Assembly (NCBI GenBank): GCA_037957365.1
Contig: JARHVA010003637.1
Span: 1,055,001 to 1,119,000 of the forward strand
Direction: 5' to 3'
From: Torreya grandis
Taxonomy: Eukaryota; Streptophyta; Pinopsida; Cupressales; Taxaceae
Length of the DNA: 64,000 bases
Shown here: piece by piece, positions 1-21,417 of the stretch
Position numbering within the stretch: position 1 is the stretch's first letter
Layout of the letters: the number at the start of each line of letters is the position of its first letter
Made by a program: the position numbers and the translations under genes
Notes under the pieces: model-generated
Databases searched by the model: none
Seen by the model: the letters and a program-made list of their open reading frames with translations, nothing else
Told to the model about the DNA's origin: nothing

Positions 1-978
1 GAAGAAATCATTTGGATAATATTTTTGAAAGAAATCTTTCATGCTTTTTATTTGGTCCTTCAAAAATCTTGAAAGTGTCCTTTCATCTTTGCATTTTTTC
101 ACTTTTTTGTGGAGGGGTACCCTTTAGAAACTTTGCAAAGGACCATTTTTATAAAAAAATACCCTTCGAAAGGGTTGTAGAGTGTCTTTCAAAAAAGATG
201 AAGTTCCCTTCAGGAAAATGAAAATGACCCCTTTGACTTTTTTAAAATGGACCTTCAGAGTTCTTGAAAATGACACTTCCAAAAGGAAAATTATCCCTTC
301 AAAAACTTTGAACTAAGCCAAAAGTGCCCTTCATAAAAATGGAGATGACCCCTTTGGATTTTTGAAATGGTCCCTTGGCCTGAAAAATGTCCTTAAGGGA
401 AATTGTTTTGGACAAAATGTCCAAAATAATTCCCAAAACTTAAACAAAAAACCCAAAACAAAAACTTTAAAAGAATGAACACTTGTACTTTTATTGTTGG
501 ATTTATATGGAACATCTCTTCCAAAGGAATTCTACATAATAGGAAGACCTGAAGTTGAATACCAATATAAACTTGAAGTGATCGGCTGAGCTCAAATGAC
601 TATGTCTAAAAATGTTTTTGAAGCAAATATTTTAACATGAACAAATTTTCATGTGCTTCAGCGAAGGACCTTAGACTTATTACACAAGAACTTTGAACTA
701 GGATGAACAAACCCACATGATCAACTTCTTCTAACACTGCTACACATGTAAGATCTGACACTTTGAAAATGTTCTTTAAACTCTAATCAGACCTACTAGC
801 ATGACTCAAAGAAAGTAAAAGGACCTAGACAACAAATTGATCAAAACTAATAGCATTCATATTACATTAAATAAACCTAAGATAACTCCATGACATGATA
901 TTTACCCCTAAAATCTCTAAAAGCCAAATTTTCATATAGGGGTGCCCAATTTTGACCTATAGGGTCAAAATTTGTTCA
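1..978 (-). repeat. Element A 3' LTR, partial
   Basis: This is the inner part of an LTR. It contains many phrases of the type ccttcaaaa..ttgaaa between 1 and 480, then a unique part ending in gcccaattttgacctatagg and tttgttca at 978. The same order occurs at 5318-6180, 42780-43283 and 51540-52048. Beyond 978 the sequence ataaaatggtgactcat also follows the left LTR of the 41-52 kb element, which marks the internal boundary. Confidence 0.75.
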
Positions 979-1229
979 ATAAAATGGTGACTCATAGGTG
1001 TAGTATGTCTATTATACTCACTAGATCAGTAGCCTTATCAGTCCATTAGGCTTATGGAGTCATCTAAGGACTAAAATAAACAAGAAACCTTGACCATGAT
1101 TTAGAACTTGATCAACAAGACAGCTAGTTACCACTTCAAAACACATAAGGGAAAGAACAAACACACATGAAGACCAAAGCAAACACACCTATGCTAATAA
1201 GCATTTAAGATAACTGGACATAACAAAAA

Positions 1230-3500
1230 TAAAACTAATTATGTACAACTAACTAGGTATGTTCTTCCCACTCTTATATGAAAGGGGAAAATTGAAAATC
1301 CTCTCACTTTATGGCACGAAGGATTGAATGAGTCAAGAATCCTTTTCTCTCTTACCTTTGCTACCTCCATGCTTCTCACAAAGTCTACAAACCTTATTGG
1401 CATGATGCTCATTAAGAACCAATCAACTCCAAATAATGTGAACAAGGAAATGAAATCTTCTTATACATGATTACTTGCTTCATGTTTCTTCCCATTCATT
1501 TTCTCATGATCAAATCCCATCCTCTCTATAAGCATGATTTCAAAAGGATTGAATTCATGTTCATTATAAAATTTAGGCCAATATGGTCTTTCTCCATCCT
1601 TCAAAAGTTTATGAGTTCCTTCTAGAGGGTGATATCCTCTCTTGATGACTTCAAATATATCATTCTTAAATTTATAATCTTATTGAAATAATAAACATGA
1701 AAGCTTATTTCTCCTTTGCATACTTATTTGAGTTCCAATGCCACCTTCTCCATCTTTAACCAACTGATAGCTTCCTTGAAGAGGAGTATAATCTACTCCA
1801 ATGACTTGAAATAAGTCATCCAAAGTCTGATGAATAACCTCTCCTAGTCCATCTATAGTATATTGCAAAGTAAGAAAAGAATCAATTATCATTTCCTCTT
1901 CATCAAGTATGGAGGCAAAAGCTTGTGAATTGTCTTTTTTTCACCAAAGGGGGTACCTATGGTGATTTACTCCTCATATACACTCATGAAGTTTCATTTA
2001 TTGGTCATGAATTGAACATATTATTTTTCACTTTCCTTTCTCAAGATAGGTTCCTCAACACAAGGAAAACATTCTTCATCAACCAAGCAAGGGAATTCAA
2101 CACAAGGACTCTCAAAATTAGATGGGGAATGGAATGTAATGGGTTATTTTGAAATCTCATGAGAAAGAGGGGGAAAACCTTGGGAAAAAATCACTTGATT
2201 CTCTTCCTTCCACTTGACCAACACTTCATCAACATAAAAATTAACTTGAGGAATCTCTAGATGCATGGTAGATGGGGTATGTTTAGGCATAGGATCTTTG
2301 TTTAGGTCTAAACCTTCCATCCCACCTTGACTAAGTAGCCTCATTTTTTCCTCTAATTCCTCAATTTATTTATCTAGATTCTCTTAGAAGAGTCTTTTTT
2401 ATATCTCATAGGAATTATCATAGAGATGGGGAGTACATAAAGGCTACCATGGAGTACAAGAATATTATTGAGGAAGGGTGGAAGGGAATTAAAAATGAAT
2501 AGCTTCATTTTGTACTTCACACTCCTTAATAATGCTATTATCTTCTTTCTTTCCCCATGATTTCACTATTTCACTCTAGCTCATGATCTTATGATTGGGA
2601 CTCTCTTCTTGAATAAATTTAGGAGAGGTTTGTATAGGATCAAACTCCTCTTCAATTTAATATTCTTTGACAAAAAAAATTTCCTCTTGATTATATGAAA
2701 CAAATTCATTCACTTTCTGAAGATCTTGATCTGGTTCATGATAGACATTTCTTCAACTTGGAATCTTGACATCATGTTGAGGGGCTTGAGAAGGTTGAGG
2801 GAGAATAGGAAGCATTTGCACATGCACAAAAGGAGTTTATTGAGGATGGCTTTGTTGGTTTTTAAAGGAAATAGGATGACTTTCTTAAAATGAGGGCTCA
2901 CAATCTAAGGAATTGAAATAGTTAGTCTCCATAAAAGGTTTTTCTAATATCCTTTGGTATTGGATTGCTAAGTAGAAAGGATTAACAACATGAGTAGTTA
3001 GTTTTAGTATAGGATAAAATACATCATATGGGATAGAAGGTTGACTCACTTTATTTTTTTAAGAAAGTGATATTAGATAGAAGGGATTTTCTTTAAAAGA
3101 GGAGGGTTTATTTTTTATGGTATAAGGTTGTCTTGGGATGGGAAAAGGAAGTCAAGGTTGATTGGCTTAAGTGGGTTGACTCCTCCGTCTTACTAGTTTC
3201 TCCTTCATGGATTACATGGCTTGAGCATGTCTAAAAAACCACTCCTCCTTGTAAATTAGCTCTTATTGATACTTATTTTTCTCATTCAACCTATCTATCT
3301 CCAATGTTTTCTTCTCAAACTCCAACATTATCTCCCTAGCATTCTTATAGTGACTAGGAAAAGGACAATTAGGAGAGTTGCTTGAGGTGATTAGATAAAC
3401 AACATGAGATTCATCAAAACTATACAAATGAAAATAAGGGCCATACTTCTCAACAATGGGATTATACATACCAAATATGATTTCTTGATGCACTAGGGCT
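1230..3500 (-). pseudogene. Unidentified decayed ORF of element A (Pro-rich then Glu-rich)
   Basis: The internal region of element A translates on the minus strand into long open stretches interrupted by single stops and frameshifts. The best-kept piece is 3493-3263 (76 codons), containing YGPYFHLYSFDESHVVYL, followed by a Pro/Gln-rich stretch (about 3200-2750), then an acidic Glu-rich stretch (about 2700-2300) and a C-terminal part near 1445-1239. I do not recognise a gag fold, zinc knuckle, protease, RT or integrase. It lies directly downstream of the presumed primer-binding site, where gag would start. It may be a diverged gag-like protein or an element-specific ORF; function unknown. The stops look like late decay, since the reading sense of the flanking stretches is kept. 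Confidence 0.45.
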
Positions 3501-3619
3501 GCTTGACCAACTCATTCAACTTAGAGTCACTATTGGGCTTGATTGAAATGCCCCTAAAAGGTTGATTGGTTGAAGAAAACACCAAGAATTCTTCACCTCA
3601 TTGGAAAAATATTCATACT

Positions 3620-3637
3620 AAGCATGCCAAAAACGTT
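3620..3637 (-). other. Candidate primer-binding site of element A
   Basis: Just inside the 5' LTR the minus strand reads gtttttggcatgc. In the related 41-52 kb element the same position reads ttttggcaca. The shared ttttggca suggests the same primer tRNA type, but the rest has diverged too far to name it. Confidence 0.35.
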
Positions 3638-6180
<2,543 letters not shown>

Positions 6181-7640
6181 ACACATACATTAGATGAATT
6201 AATCCCCAAACATCAAATTTGCTTGCCTACAAGATTGGGTTTCTTCCATCTGAGGTATGTGTGCTTGGACAAATACTATAATTCATTTTGGTAATGAATT
6301 AGATATGGTGGAACATGGAATGGAGTTTTATTAATTATTCAAAATTCATTCCACATTCTTTTTATTCTTATATAATCACAAAAAAATCTCAACAACATCA
6401 AATAGCCTAAAACTTAAAACTTCTAAAACCTCGTAGACCTATACCTACACATTTCACTCCTATTTACACTAGATATATATTTATAAATGGTTTTTGAGGA
6501 CTTATTATACCTTTAGTAAATAATTTTAAATCACTTAAATTCATTCACCAATATTATACATGCCATTTCAAGAGAAAAACTATGATACTAGGGTTTAAGA
6601 GGCATCTAACTTGTTAACAATGGTTCATAAAGCTCTACCCCCTAATCCCAAAAATATTTACATGGATTTTAATTTAGTATGGGTGGTAAATATTTCATAA
6701 CATAGTTTTTCCTAATGCCTCTCCTCCTTCATGAAACAACTTCATCAAAATAACTTTTCTTAACTGTGCTTATAGGCTTGCCAACCTGATAAAGGAGTTA
6801 AGTATGTTTTTATCTTGTTATGACCAATACCACTTTATTGATCATGTTTTTGAGCTTTGATAAGATATATTTATCCTTTAATATTTTTATAAGATAGTTT
6901 TCAACTTGAAAAAACTTTCAATGAGACCTCTCTAGCAACTTGAACTACTTTGTCAATGTCATAGACCCTTTTCATCAAGAAAGTTATTCATTCCACAAAA
7001 ATGACCCACTATAGTTGTTGTAGGTACATTAAATATGTTTCATGAAGTCCTCCCTAACTTTTATATTTATATTTTAACATATAATAAACTCTCTTTCTTG
7101 CATTATGCTTATGTTTAGGTGTTAGACAATGAACAAAATAGTTTCAAAAGTGAGTTATATGTTGGAAAAGAAGCATTTTGACACTTTGAACAAGTATACA
7201 GACAAAAATATATATAATATGATCCTCAAAAGTTTAAAATGACTCAAAAAGACACTTTTTGATCTCTATGCATGGTATTTTACCTTCACACTTGATGTCT
7301 CCTCAAGGGGTTACACTAAAACATTGCAATAATAAATATATATAAAATAATAAAAACTTTAATATCTCTAAAAGTACCTTAAACTCTCCAAATCTTGAAA
7401 TTTAAATGTTTCCATCTTACCAATTTTTATTCTAGCTCCATCATCCACTATAGAACACTATTTCATCTTGCAAGATCATAACACCACTTCATAGCTTTCA
7501 CCATGCATCACTTATAAATTAAATTTCATAAACTAACCTTAATATTTCCAAATTTACCATAAATTTTGCTAAATTTCATTGTAAAAGACTTCATTTAGAC
7601 CTCTTTACAAGGGAAATTAATCCAATTTTCATTTTTTAGA
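6181..7640. repeat. Dispersed repeat, copy 1 (matches 61.6-62.8 kb)
   Basis: Between about 6430 and 7620 there is a colinear, diverged match to about 61620-62830 in the same orientation. Shared landmarks are gttcataaagctctac/tct, then a cctcctcc/tatgaaacaa phrase, then the run around 7370-7440 (ccttaaactctccaaat..., cttaccaatttttattctag) against 62600-62680. It has no recognisable coding motif. It may be an LTR or another non-coding part of a retrotransposon. The stretch 6181-6430 holds nothing I can assign. Confidence 0.5.
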
Positions 7641-7679
7641 TGGTAGGGGTTGAATTTTGGCCTAGGAGGCTAAAATCTC

Positions 7680-7910
7680 AACATTTTCAAAAATATAATA
7701 ATCTTAGCTTTGCTAAAATATTATTCACACTAAGATGTCTTGAATATGGATCATTGTGTAACTATATTATCATAGCACCCCTAAAAAATTCCCTATCGAG
7801 CACATATATATTTCCATTATCTCTTAAAATTCCACCATTATCAAATAAGAATCCTTTATATTTGAGGTCTTGTGAATTTGTTAATAGAGATTTATTAACC
7901 TACTCATAGA
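7680..7910 (-). pseudogene. Integrase N-terminal zinc-finger remnant (element B)
   Basis: On the minus strand, after a degenerate phrase resembling the GxIYVPD segment, the sequence reads HNDPYSRHLSVNNILAK. This corresponds to the HHCC-finger segment HDSPYSGHPG.KM of gypsy integrases. The Cys pair and the catalytic core are not recognisable downstream. It follows directly after the RNase H tail, as expected in pol. Confidence 0.6.
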
Positions 7911-7939
7911 ATTTGTCTCTTGGTTAAAACTTCAATCCC

Positions 7940-8340
7940 TGATCTCAAAAGGGTACTCTTGATAGTAATCAAAGATACAATGTACCTTAAATGACTAGGG
8001 GCATATGTAACTTTGTTTTTCTTTCCCTTAATGTATCTAATGTCAAAGTCAAAATTTAAAAGGAATTATAACCATTTTCTTTGATGAACATTCTAGTTGG
8101 GTTGAGTAAATATATACTTGGGTCAAATTATTTGTTTTGAGCTTGAAAGATTCCCCCAATAAAATATTCCTCCATACTTGTAAATCATTCACTATGCTAG
8201 CTAACTCCAAGATATATGGGACATAGTTTGACTTATATGGATTCAATTTCCTTGATTCATATGCTACAATTGAACCATATTCCATAATAACTCATATTAA
8301 ATCATCTTTGGAATCATAAATTATCACATCAAAATTACCA
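7940..8340 (-). pseudogene. RNase H remnant (element B)
   Basis: The open stretch 8285-8049 reads SIVAYESRKLNPYKSNYVPY, then LELASIVNDLQVWRNILLGE. This is the gypsy RNase H pattern (VIAYASRQL...NYPTHDLEL.AVV.AL..WRHYL.G). The next segment, after a frameshift, reads DFDIRYIKGKKNKVTYA, the family end motif (I.Y.KGK.N.VADALSR) with the Ala-Asp changed. The gene is non-functional but clearly identifiable. Confidence 0.8.
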
Positions 8341-8539
8341 AACAAAATTATACTCTTATCATTATAGAGAGGTGATTGGATATGAAATCTATAATAATGG
8401 TGTTGACATAAGCCTCTTTTTTAGAATTTGAAAGTCTTATTCACACTTATTAGACCAAATAAAATGCTACTCTTTTCATTGCAAAGAGGTGATTAAATTA
8501 TATATCTTAGATAATATTGTCATAAATTTCTTATAATAC

Positions 8540-9190
8540 CTTATTAAACCCATAAAGCTATGTACCTCATGCACATTCCTAGGTGTTGTCCATTCCATGA
8601 TGGATCTAATATTATCTAGATCCACTGAAATTCCTTATATAGATATAATATGTCCCAAGTATTTTACTCTTATTTTAAATAAGGAACAAAAATAATTTAC
8701 CATATATTTAATGATTTCACAACCATTGTAAAATCAAACACAAATGCTCAATATGTTCCTCTTAACTTTTAGATTAGATGAGGATGTCTTCAAGAACAAG
8801 AAAAAACTAATCAAAGTAATCATTATTCATGGCATTCATAAATGTTTTAGGTGCATTTTCTATCTCTAAAGGAATAACTATGAAATAATACTACATGTAT
8901 ATAATTATGAAGTTATTTTTTGGAATGTCTTCCTCCCTAATACTTAATTGATGGTATCCATCTTGAAGGTCAATCTTGAAAAGGATTTTTACACCTCACA
9001 TTTGATAAAAAAAGATCATCAATGTTGGGTATGGGATACCTATTCTTACTAGTTACTTTATTCAACATGCTACAATATATGCACATGTGAATGTTTTCAT
9101 CCCTCTTATTCGCAAAAACCATAGGTTCACCCCATGGTGAAACACTTGGCTAGATCAAACCTTTGACCAACATATCCCAAAGTTAGGATT
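8540..9190 (-). pseudogene. Reverse transcriptase remnant (element B)
   Basis: The minus strand near 9140-8985 reads SPWGEPMVFANKRDENIHM, then NKVTSKNRYPIPNIDDLF, matching gypsy RT motifs SPWGAPVLFVKKKDG and LNKVT.KNRYPLPRIDDLF. Further on, at about 8820-8740, a segment like EEHIEHLCLIL follows the position of the YxDD box, which is itself destroyed by stops. Multiple frameshifts are present. Confidence 0.8.
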
Positions 9191-9959
9191 TTAAAGCAAT
9201 AAATTAAGATTGTTGTCATTTTATATGGATCCTTATATTAAGGTTATTAACCTATAATTATGTCAATATTGAATCTAATTTATATTTTTTGATGTAAAAT
9301 AGGCAATTATTCCAAAAAACATCTTGGAACTCTTACATAAAGGGGTAGTATTCAATAGAGTATTCCTTGATTCATAAAATTTCATGTACTTTAGCCAATA
9401 ATACTTAACATCCATTCCATTAAGCCTTATTCAATTGAATATGTAAAATATTACTTAGTTTCAACTATATCTTTAATCCCTAAGTTTGGGTTTGATTCCC
9501 CAAATCATCTAATCATTCAACCTTTATTAGAAAGCATTCAACCTTAACTCTGTGCCTTAATATACAATTCACTATTAGGGTCATGTCATATTATCTTAGT
9601 GGTGATGAATATATATCAAATACAATTCTTAATTCTAATAATTTCACCTTATTATCAATAAAACACCTATCTACCTTAACCTTGGATTCCTTCATATACT
9701 ACATTGAATAAGAATTTTACATAATACTAACTTTTATAGATAATTTACTTAACATTTTAAGAGAGATAAAACATCAAATGTATCATATATCTATTAAAAT
9801 GGAAATAGGATTCCCATATAAGTTACTTGATACTTATATTGGAGAATATTGAAATTTATCTTGACAATTATCAACAACTATGTGAATTCATTGTTGGAAG
9901 GTTCCTGGTTGTGATGTAGAGGTAGATGAATTCTCATTTTTTCCTTTTGCCTTCAAAAT

Positions 9960-10760
9960 TTATTTGTAAATTTATCTGTAAATTCTACAAATGATTTCAA
10001 TTTATTATCTTTCTTAACCACTTTACCAAAGACACTATCCATGGTGGATGGCCCATGAACATCCACTTCACATCTAATTTTGGTCTTTAAACCCATGATG
10101 AACTTCTTGACATAAAAACATTCCTATTTTTAATGTTAATGTACATATTCCAAAAGCTTTGTGAATTGTTCCTAGTACTCATTTACTAACATATCTCCTT
10201 ATTTCAAATTTTTTAAATATGTTAAATTTTAATAAAAATACAATTGGAGTAGCCAATAAACTCTAAACAAGGCTAGAAACTACTCCCAAGTGGTGGTGGT
10301 GAAGTCACTACTCATCTCTAGATTCTTATTTGCATATGAAATTATTTTTTCACTAGCCAGTTGGTAGGCTCCCCAAATAGCCTTGGTCACCACATAATAA
10401 TTTCAAATTTTGAAATATTTTATCATCTCTATAAGTTAGGCTTTAGATCCATCACCCAAAATTCTACCATCAAACTTCGGTGGGTTTACTTTACTCATAT
10501 ATCTCACAAATTCCATAGCTACTTGAGCTCTTGCTACCTATTACACCTTAGCATGCCCCTAATTTTGAGGATTTTCCTAACTAACTAGTTGTTCCTATGG
10601 TCCTTTATGTTTATTTTTCTCACCTTCCCATGAACTTCCCACTCTAGGGATGTTAATATGTCTCTTATTTCATTCATGACAGTGAGGATTTGACCAAGTT
10701 TTATAGCTTGTTTGGTTGTTATCTATTAGGATCAGATTGAGGATTCTCATTAGAAGTTCT
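9960..10760 (-). pseudogene. Gag remnant (element B)
   Basis: The minus strand near 10200-10020 reads GDMLVNEY, then EQFTKLLEYV, and after an insertion KKFIMGLKTKIRCEV. These match the retrotransposon gag core (M.V.EYE..FTEL..YVP, KRF..GL..EIR..V). The zinc knuckle cannot be found with confidence in the poorly kept stretch 9480-9960, where protease would also be expected. Confidence 0.65.
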
Positions 10761-10855
10761 TAAACATTTTATCTTTTATGTACCATTCTCCTTAATAAAA
10801 CAAGATAAATAGTTTAAAGTTTGTGAATGTATTAGGTATGAGCATTTAAACCTAC

Positions 10856-10867
10856 ACTCTAATACAA
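10856..10867 (-). other. Primer-binding site, initiator-Met tRNA type (element B)
   Basis: The minus strand reads ttgtattagagtgtaggttt. Compared with the usual plant iMet PBS tggtatcagagc it differs at three positions: G to T at the second base and two C-to-T changes. The following gtaggttt is also common at this site in plant gypsy elements. A TG-initial sequence, the presumed LTR edge (tgttacatac), starts at 10870. Confidence 0.6.
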
Positions 10868-10869
10868 TT

Positions 10870-18795
<7,926 letters not shown>

Positions 18796-19060
18796 TGCCG
18801 AATTCCTATGATGAAGATTATGTTGGACATCTATGTCGAACAATTGTGCTATTCAACTATGTTGAATGCCTATACCATTTGACTGTGTTTTTTGGCCATG
18901 TCATTCAGCTATGTCAAATGTTTGTGCCATCTAATGGAGTTGAAAAATACATGGTATTTGGTTTATGCTATATTTCCATCATCAAATTTTGTGTTAGATG
19001 GTAGTCTAAGTAGATAGTGTTGAATGATGATGTCAAGCTATGCTATCAAGTGACTTATGT
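18796..19060. repeat. Degenerate 13-bp-period tandem array, left copy
   Basis: From 18796 the sequence can be cut into consecutive 13-mers such as gctattcaactat, gttgaatgcctat, accatttgactgt and gtcattcagctat. About 12 are clear and a weaker continuation runs to about 19060. Neighbouring units are often near reverse complements of each other, giving small dyads such as attcaac-tat-gttgaat at 18851-18867. A period of 13 excludes a coding repeat. A related 13-bp array occurs at 24258-24361. Confidence 0.7.
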
Positions 19061-20850
19061 GTCTAATCTATTATTCAGTTGTCTATCACCCCCTATCTTA
19101 TTAATACTCACACTTTACCCTAATTATTAACATTTTATAGCATAGATTTATCATCCTCATTTTCCCCCATCCACAAAAAACTCCCTAGCCATGGAAATAA
19201 AATTCAATTTCAAGAACCTATTATGCCTAAACATTTTGAGGTTCTTGGAGTAGCCAAATGCATACAATGATTATATTTTATAATGCATCTTTAGTTTCCT
19301 ATTGTACATGCCCTAGTATGAAATAAAAATTAGGTTAATAAAATAATTAATCTATTATTATGACCATAATGAGAAGATCTTCATTGTAAATGTGGACTCC
19401 ATAATGATTTGCTTTGGTACCTCACTAGAAGATATTCATAACCTGATAGGTCTTCCATTTCCCACTGCAAACCCAGTGATTTCAAAAGTAATGATGATAG
19501 ATGATTACAACAAGTAATTGGATTCATATTTTAATTTTCACATTATTTGAAATAGTATGTAATTATAAATTTGTTTTTATATTCAAAATTCAACTTTTGA
19601 TATGTAAATTTCATGTTTATCCTTTCATTTTAGATAATCAAAAGAAGTGCCTCCATATGGAAGATATTATTGACCCTTTTTTTAAATAAATGGTTCAAAT
19701 TATCCAAGTGAGAATAGTATTTTAGGGAAGACCTCATATGTTCCCTATTGGGCATTGGTTTACATTGTTCTTACTCTTTCTAATTTGATATGTGACTAGT
19801 ACTTGTTTATTTCTGCTAAGATAAGGTTTGATTTAAATTTTGCTTGTACCAATCCCAATTCCACTATTTCTAATCCAAAATTTATTCTGAAATTATACTA
19901 TGTGGCCTTATATAACCTCCAAAAGGAACTAATTTCAACTGTGCTTCATCCAAATATGAGTACAAATACTTTATCTCTAGAGGAACATTAGGTTTGTTTA
20001 TTTGTTTATTTTTTAAACTAAGGTTTAATATATGTTTATTTTTTAAACAGTTACCAAGGAAAAGATTAATAAATGTTTGAAATTTTTTTATTATAGGTAA
20101 TATTTTATGCCTCATGAAAATAATCTACCTTAAAAGGACAACATGGATTTGAAGGATCTATAGATTTGGAGTCTGCAGAATTATCCTTATAATCATTTTG
20201 GATTTCAAAATATGCAAAAGTTTCTTTGGCATCATCTCCACATGAAAGTTTTCTATTTAAAAAAATTAAATGATATTTTAAATTTCAAGTTCATTATTTT
20301 AGTTTTTTTTTTTTTTTTTAGTTAACTTGGTAGTAATTTAGGTCATGAAACAACCACCATTGCAGTAAACCCCAACATTTATTGTGCCTTATTGACCCTC
20401 TGTGGAAGGTATTTTACATTGCATATTTTGGTTTTTTATTTTTTTGTTTTTGATTATATTTTTTTATGAATAAAATATTTCATAATATACCATCTCAAAA
20501 TAACCCTATCACTCATAATATGGTGTGTAGATTGTATCATATACTACATCCAAATACAATTACTAAACCTTTAATTTCAAACTAGCATATAACTTTATTT
20601 TTTTTTTTTTTTTGAAATAATTAATCCTCAATCTTTAATGAATATTATGTTTCTGCCTCCACCCTTGAACTCAATTTTCTCAATTTGGATGACTCTTCCA
20701 TTATAACAAGTGCTAGCAACTAGCATAGCAATGCTACAATTATCATGTTCCCAATTCCCCACTTTCTCTATCAAAGGTGTATCAAGTGCATAGGGATTGA
20801 CTTATTTTAAGGATATTGATCTTGATGAGGAATATTTTTGAATTGAAAGT
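19061..20850 (+). other. Low-complexity stretch with a faint plus-strand coding remnant
   Basis: About 19390-19500 on the plus strand reads SIMICFGTSLEDIHNLIGLP, which has the flavour of plant-mobile-domain or transposon-associated proteins (TLEDV..L.GLP). The match is short and may be chance. Long T runs occur at 20309-20320 and 20599-20613. The frames at 19501-19689 and 19803-19991 show no recognisable domain. This stretch lies between the left 13-bp array and the hAT-like transposase. Confidence 0.25.
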
Positions 20851-21129
20851 GGTGATGTTTTTTTATTTTCTTTTAATACACATGATTTTATTCAAGGAGC
20901 ATCAATATATGTTTATGTGACTCCTCAGGAGGAACCTTCTTCCTCTTCACCACATAGTCCTACCCCAATAGAGAATGTTGTCCTATCTGATGATGCTGTT
21001 ACATATTTTCCAATGAATAATTTGGTATCAAATAGCATTAAAACTAATATTAAGGAGGGATTAATTGGGGAGTTTCAGGTAAAGGCATTGATAAAAGAAA
21101 TAAATGCCCTTTATCACAACCACTCCTAG
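20850..21129 (+). CDS. Unidentified Ser/Pro-rich short ORF
   Basis: The plus strand is open from about 20850 to the stop at 21127-21129. The stretch from the Met at 20917 (70 codons) begins TPQEEPSSSSPHSPTPIEN and continues with a more ordinary hydrophilic composition to a C-terminal EINALYHNHS. I see no family match. The Ser/Pro run could be a linker in a transposon protein. It lies just left of the hAT-like relic on the opposite strand. It could be a chance frame. Confidence 0.2.
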
Positions 21130-21417
21130 TGATAAAATTTATTTTCATTGATACAACATGAACCCATAAATATTGAAGTAAATCCTCTATTTTGTGCGAT
21201 ATTAACCTATAGTGTTCCCCCTAACACAATCACAATATATTAATCTTTTACATTTAGCATTTAGCAAGAAACAAGGAAATGAATTTCAAAAATTGTATAA
21301 TAATTATTGCATCTTATGATAAACATGTGAAAAGTACTTACAAACAAATTAAAAAAATAGTACTAACTAGAAATAAATTTAAAAAAATATATCAATTTGG
21401 AATTCAAAATCTAGAAA

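Larger units (their letters stand above)
7680..10869 (-). mobile_element. Element B: decayed Ty3/gypsy retrotransposon
   Basis: Read on the minus strand from a primer-binding site at 10856-10867, the order is gag (about 10760-9960), a protease-sized gap, RT (about 9190-8540), RNase H (about 8340-7940) and the integrase zinc finger (about 7900-7680). This is the standard Ty3/gypsy order. The integrase core and 3' LTR are absent: at about 7640 the sequence passes into an unrelated dispersed repeat, so the 3' end is deleted or replaced. The reading frame is heavily broken. RT and RNase H wording resembles the chromovirus group, but no chromodomain remains to confirm it. Confidence 0.8.
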
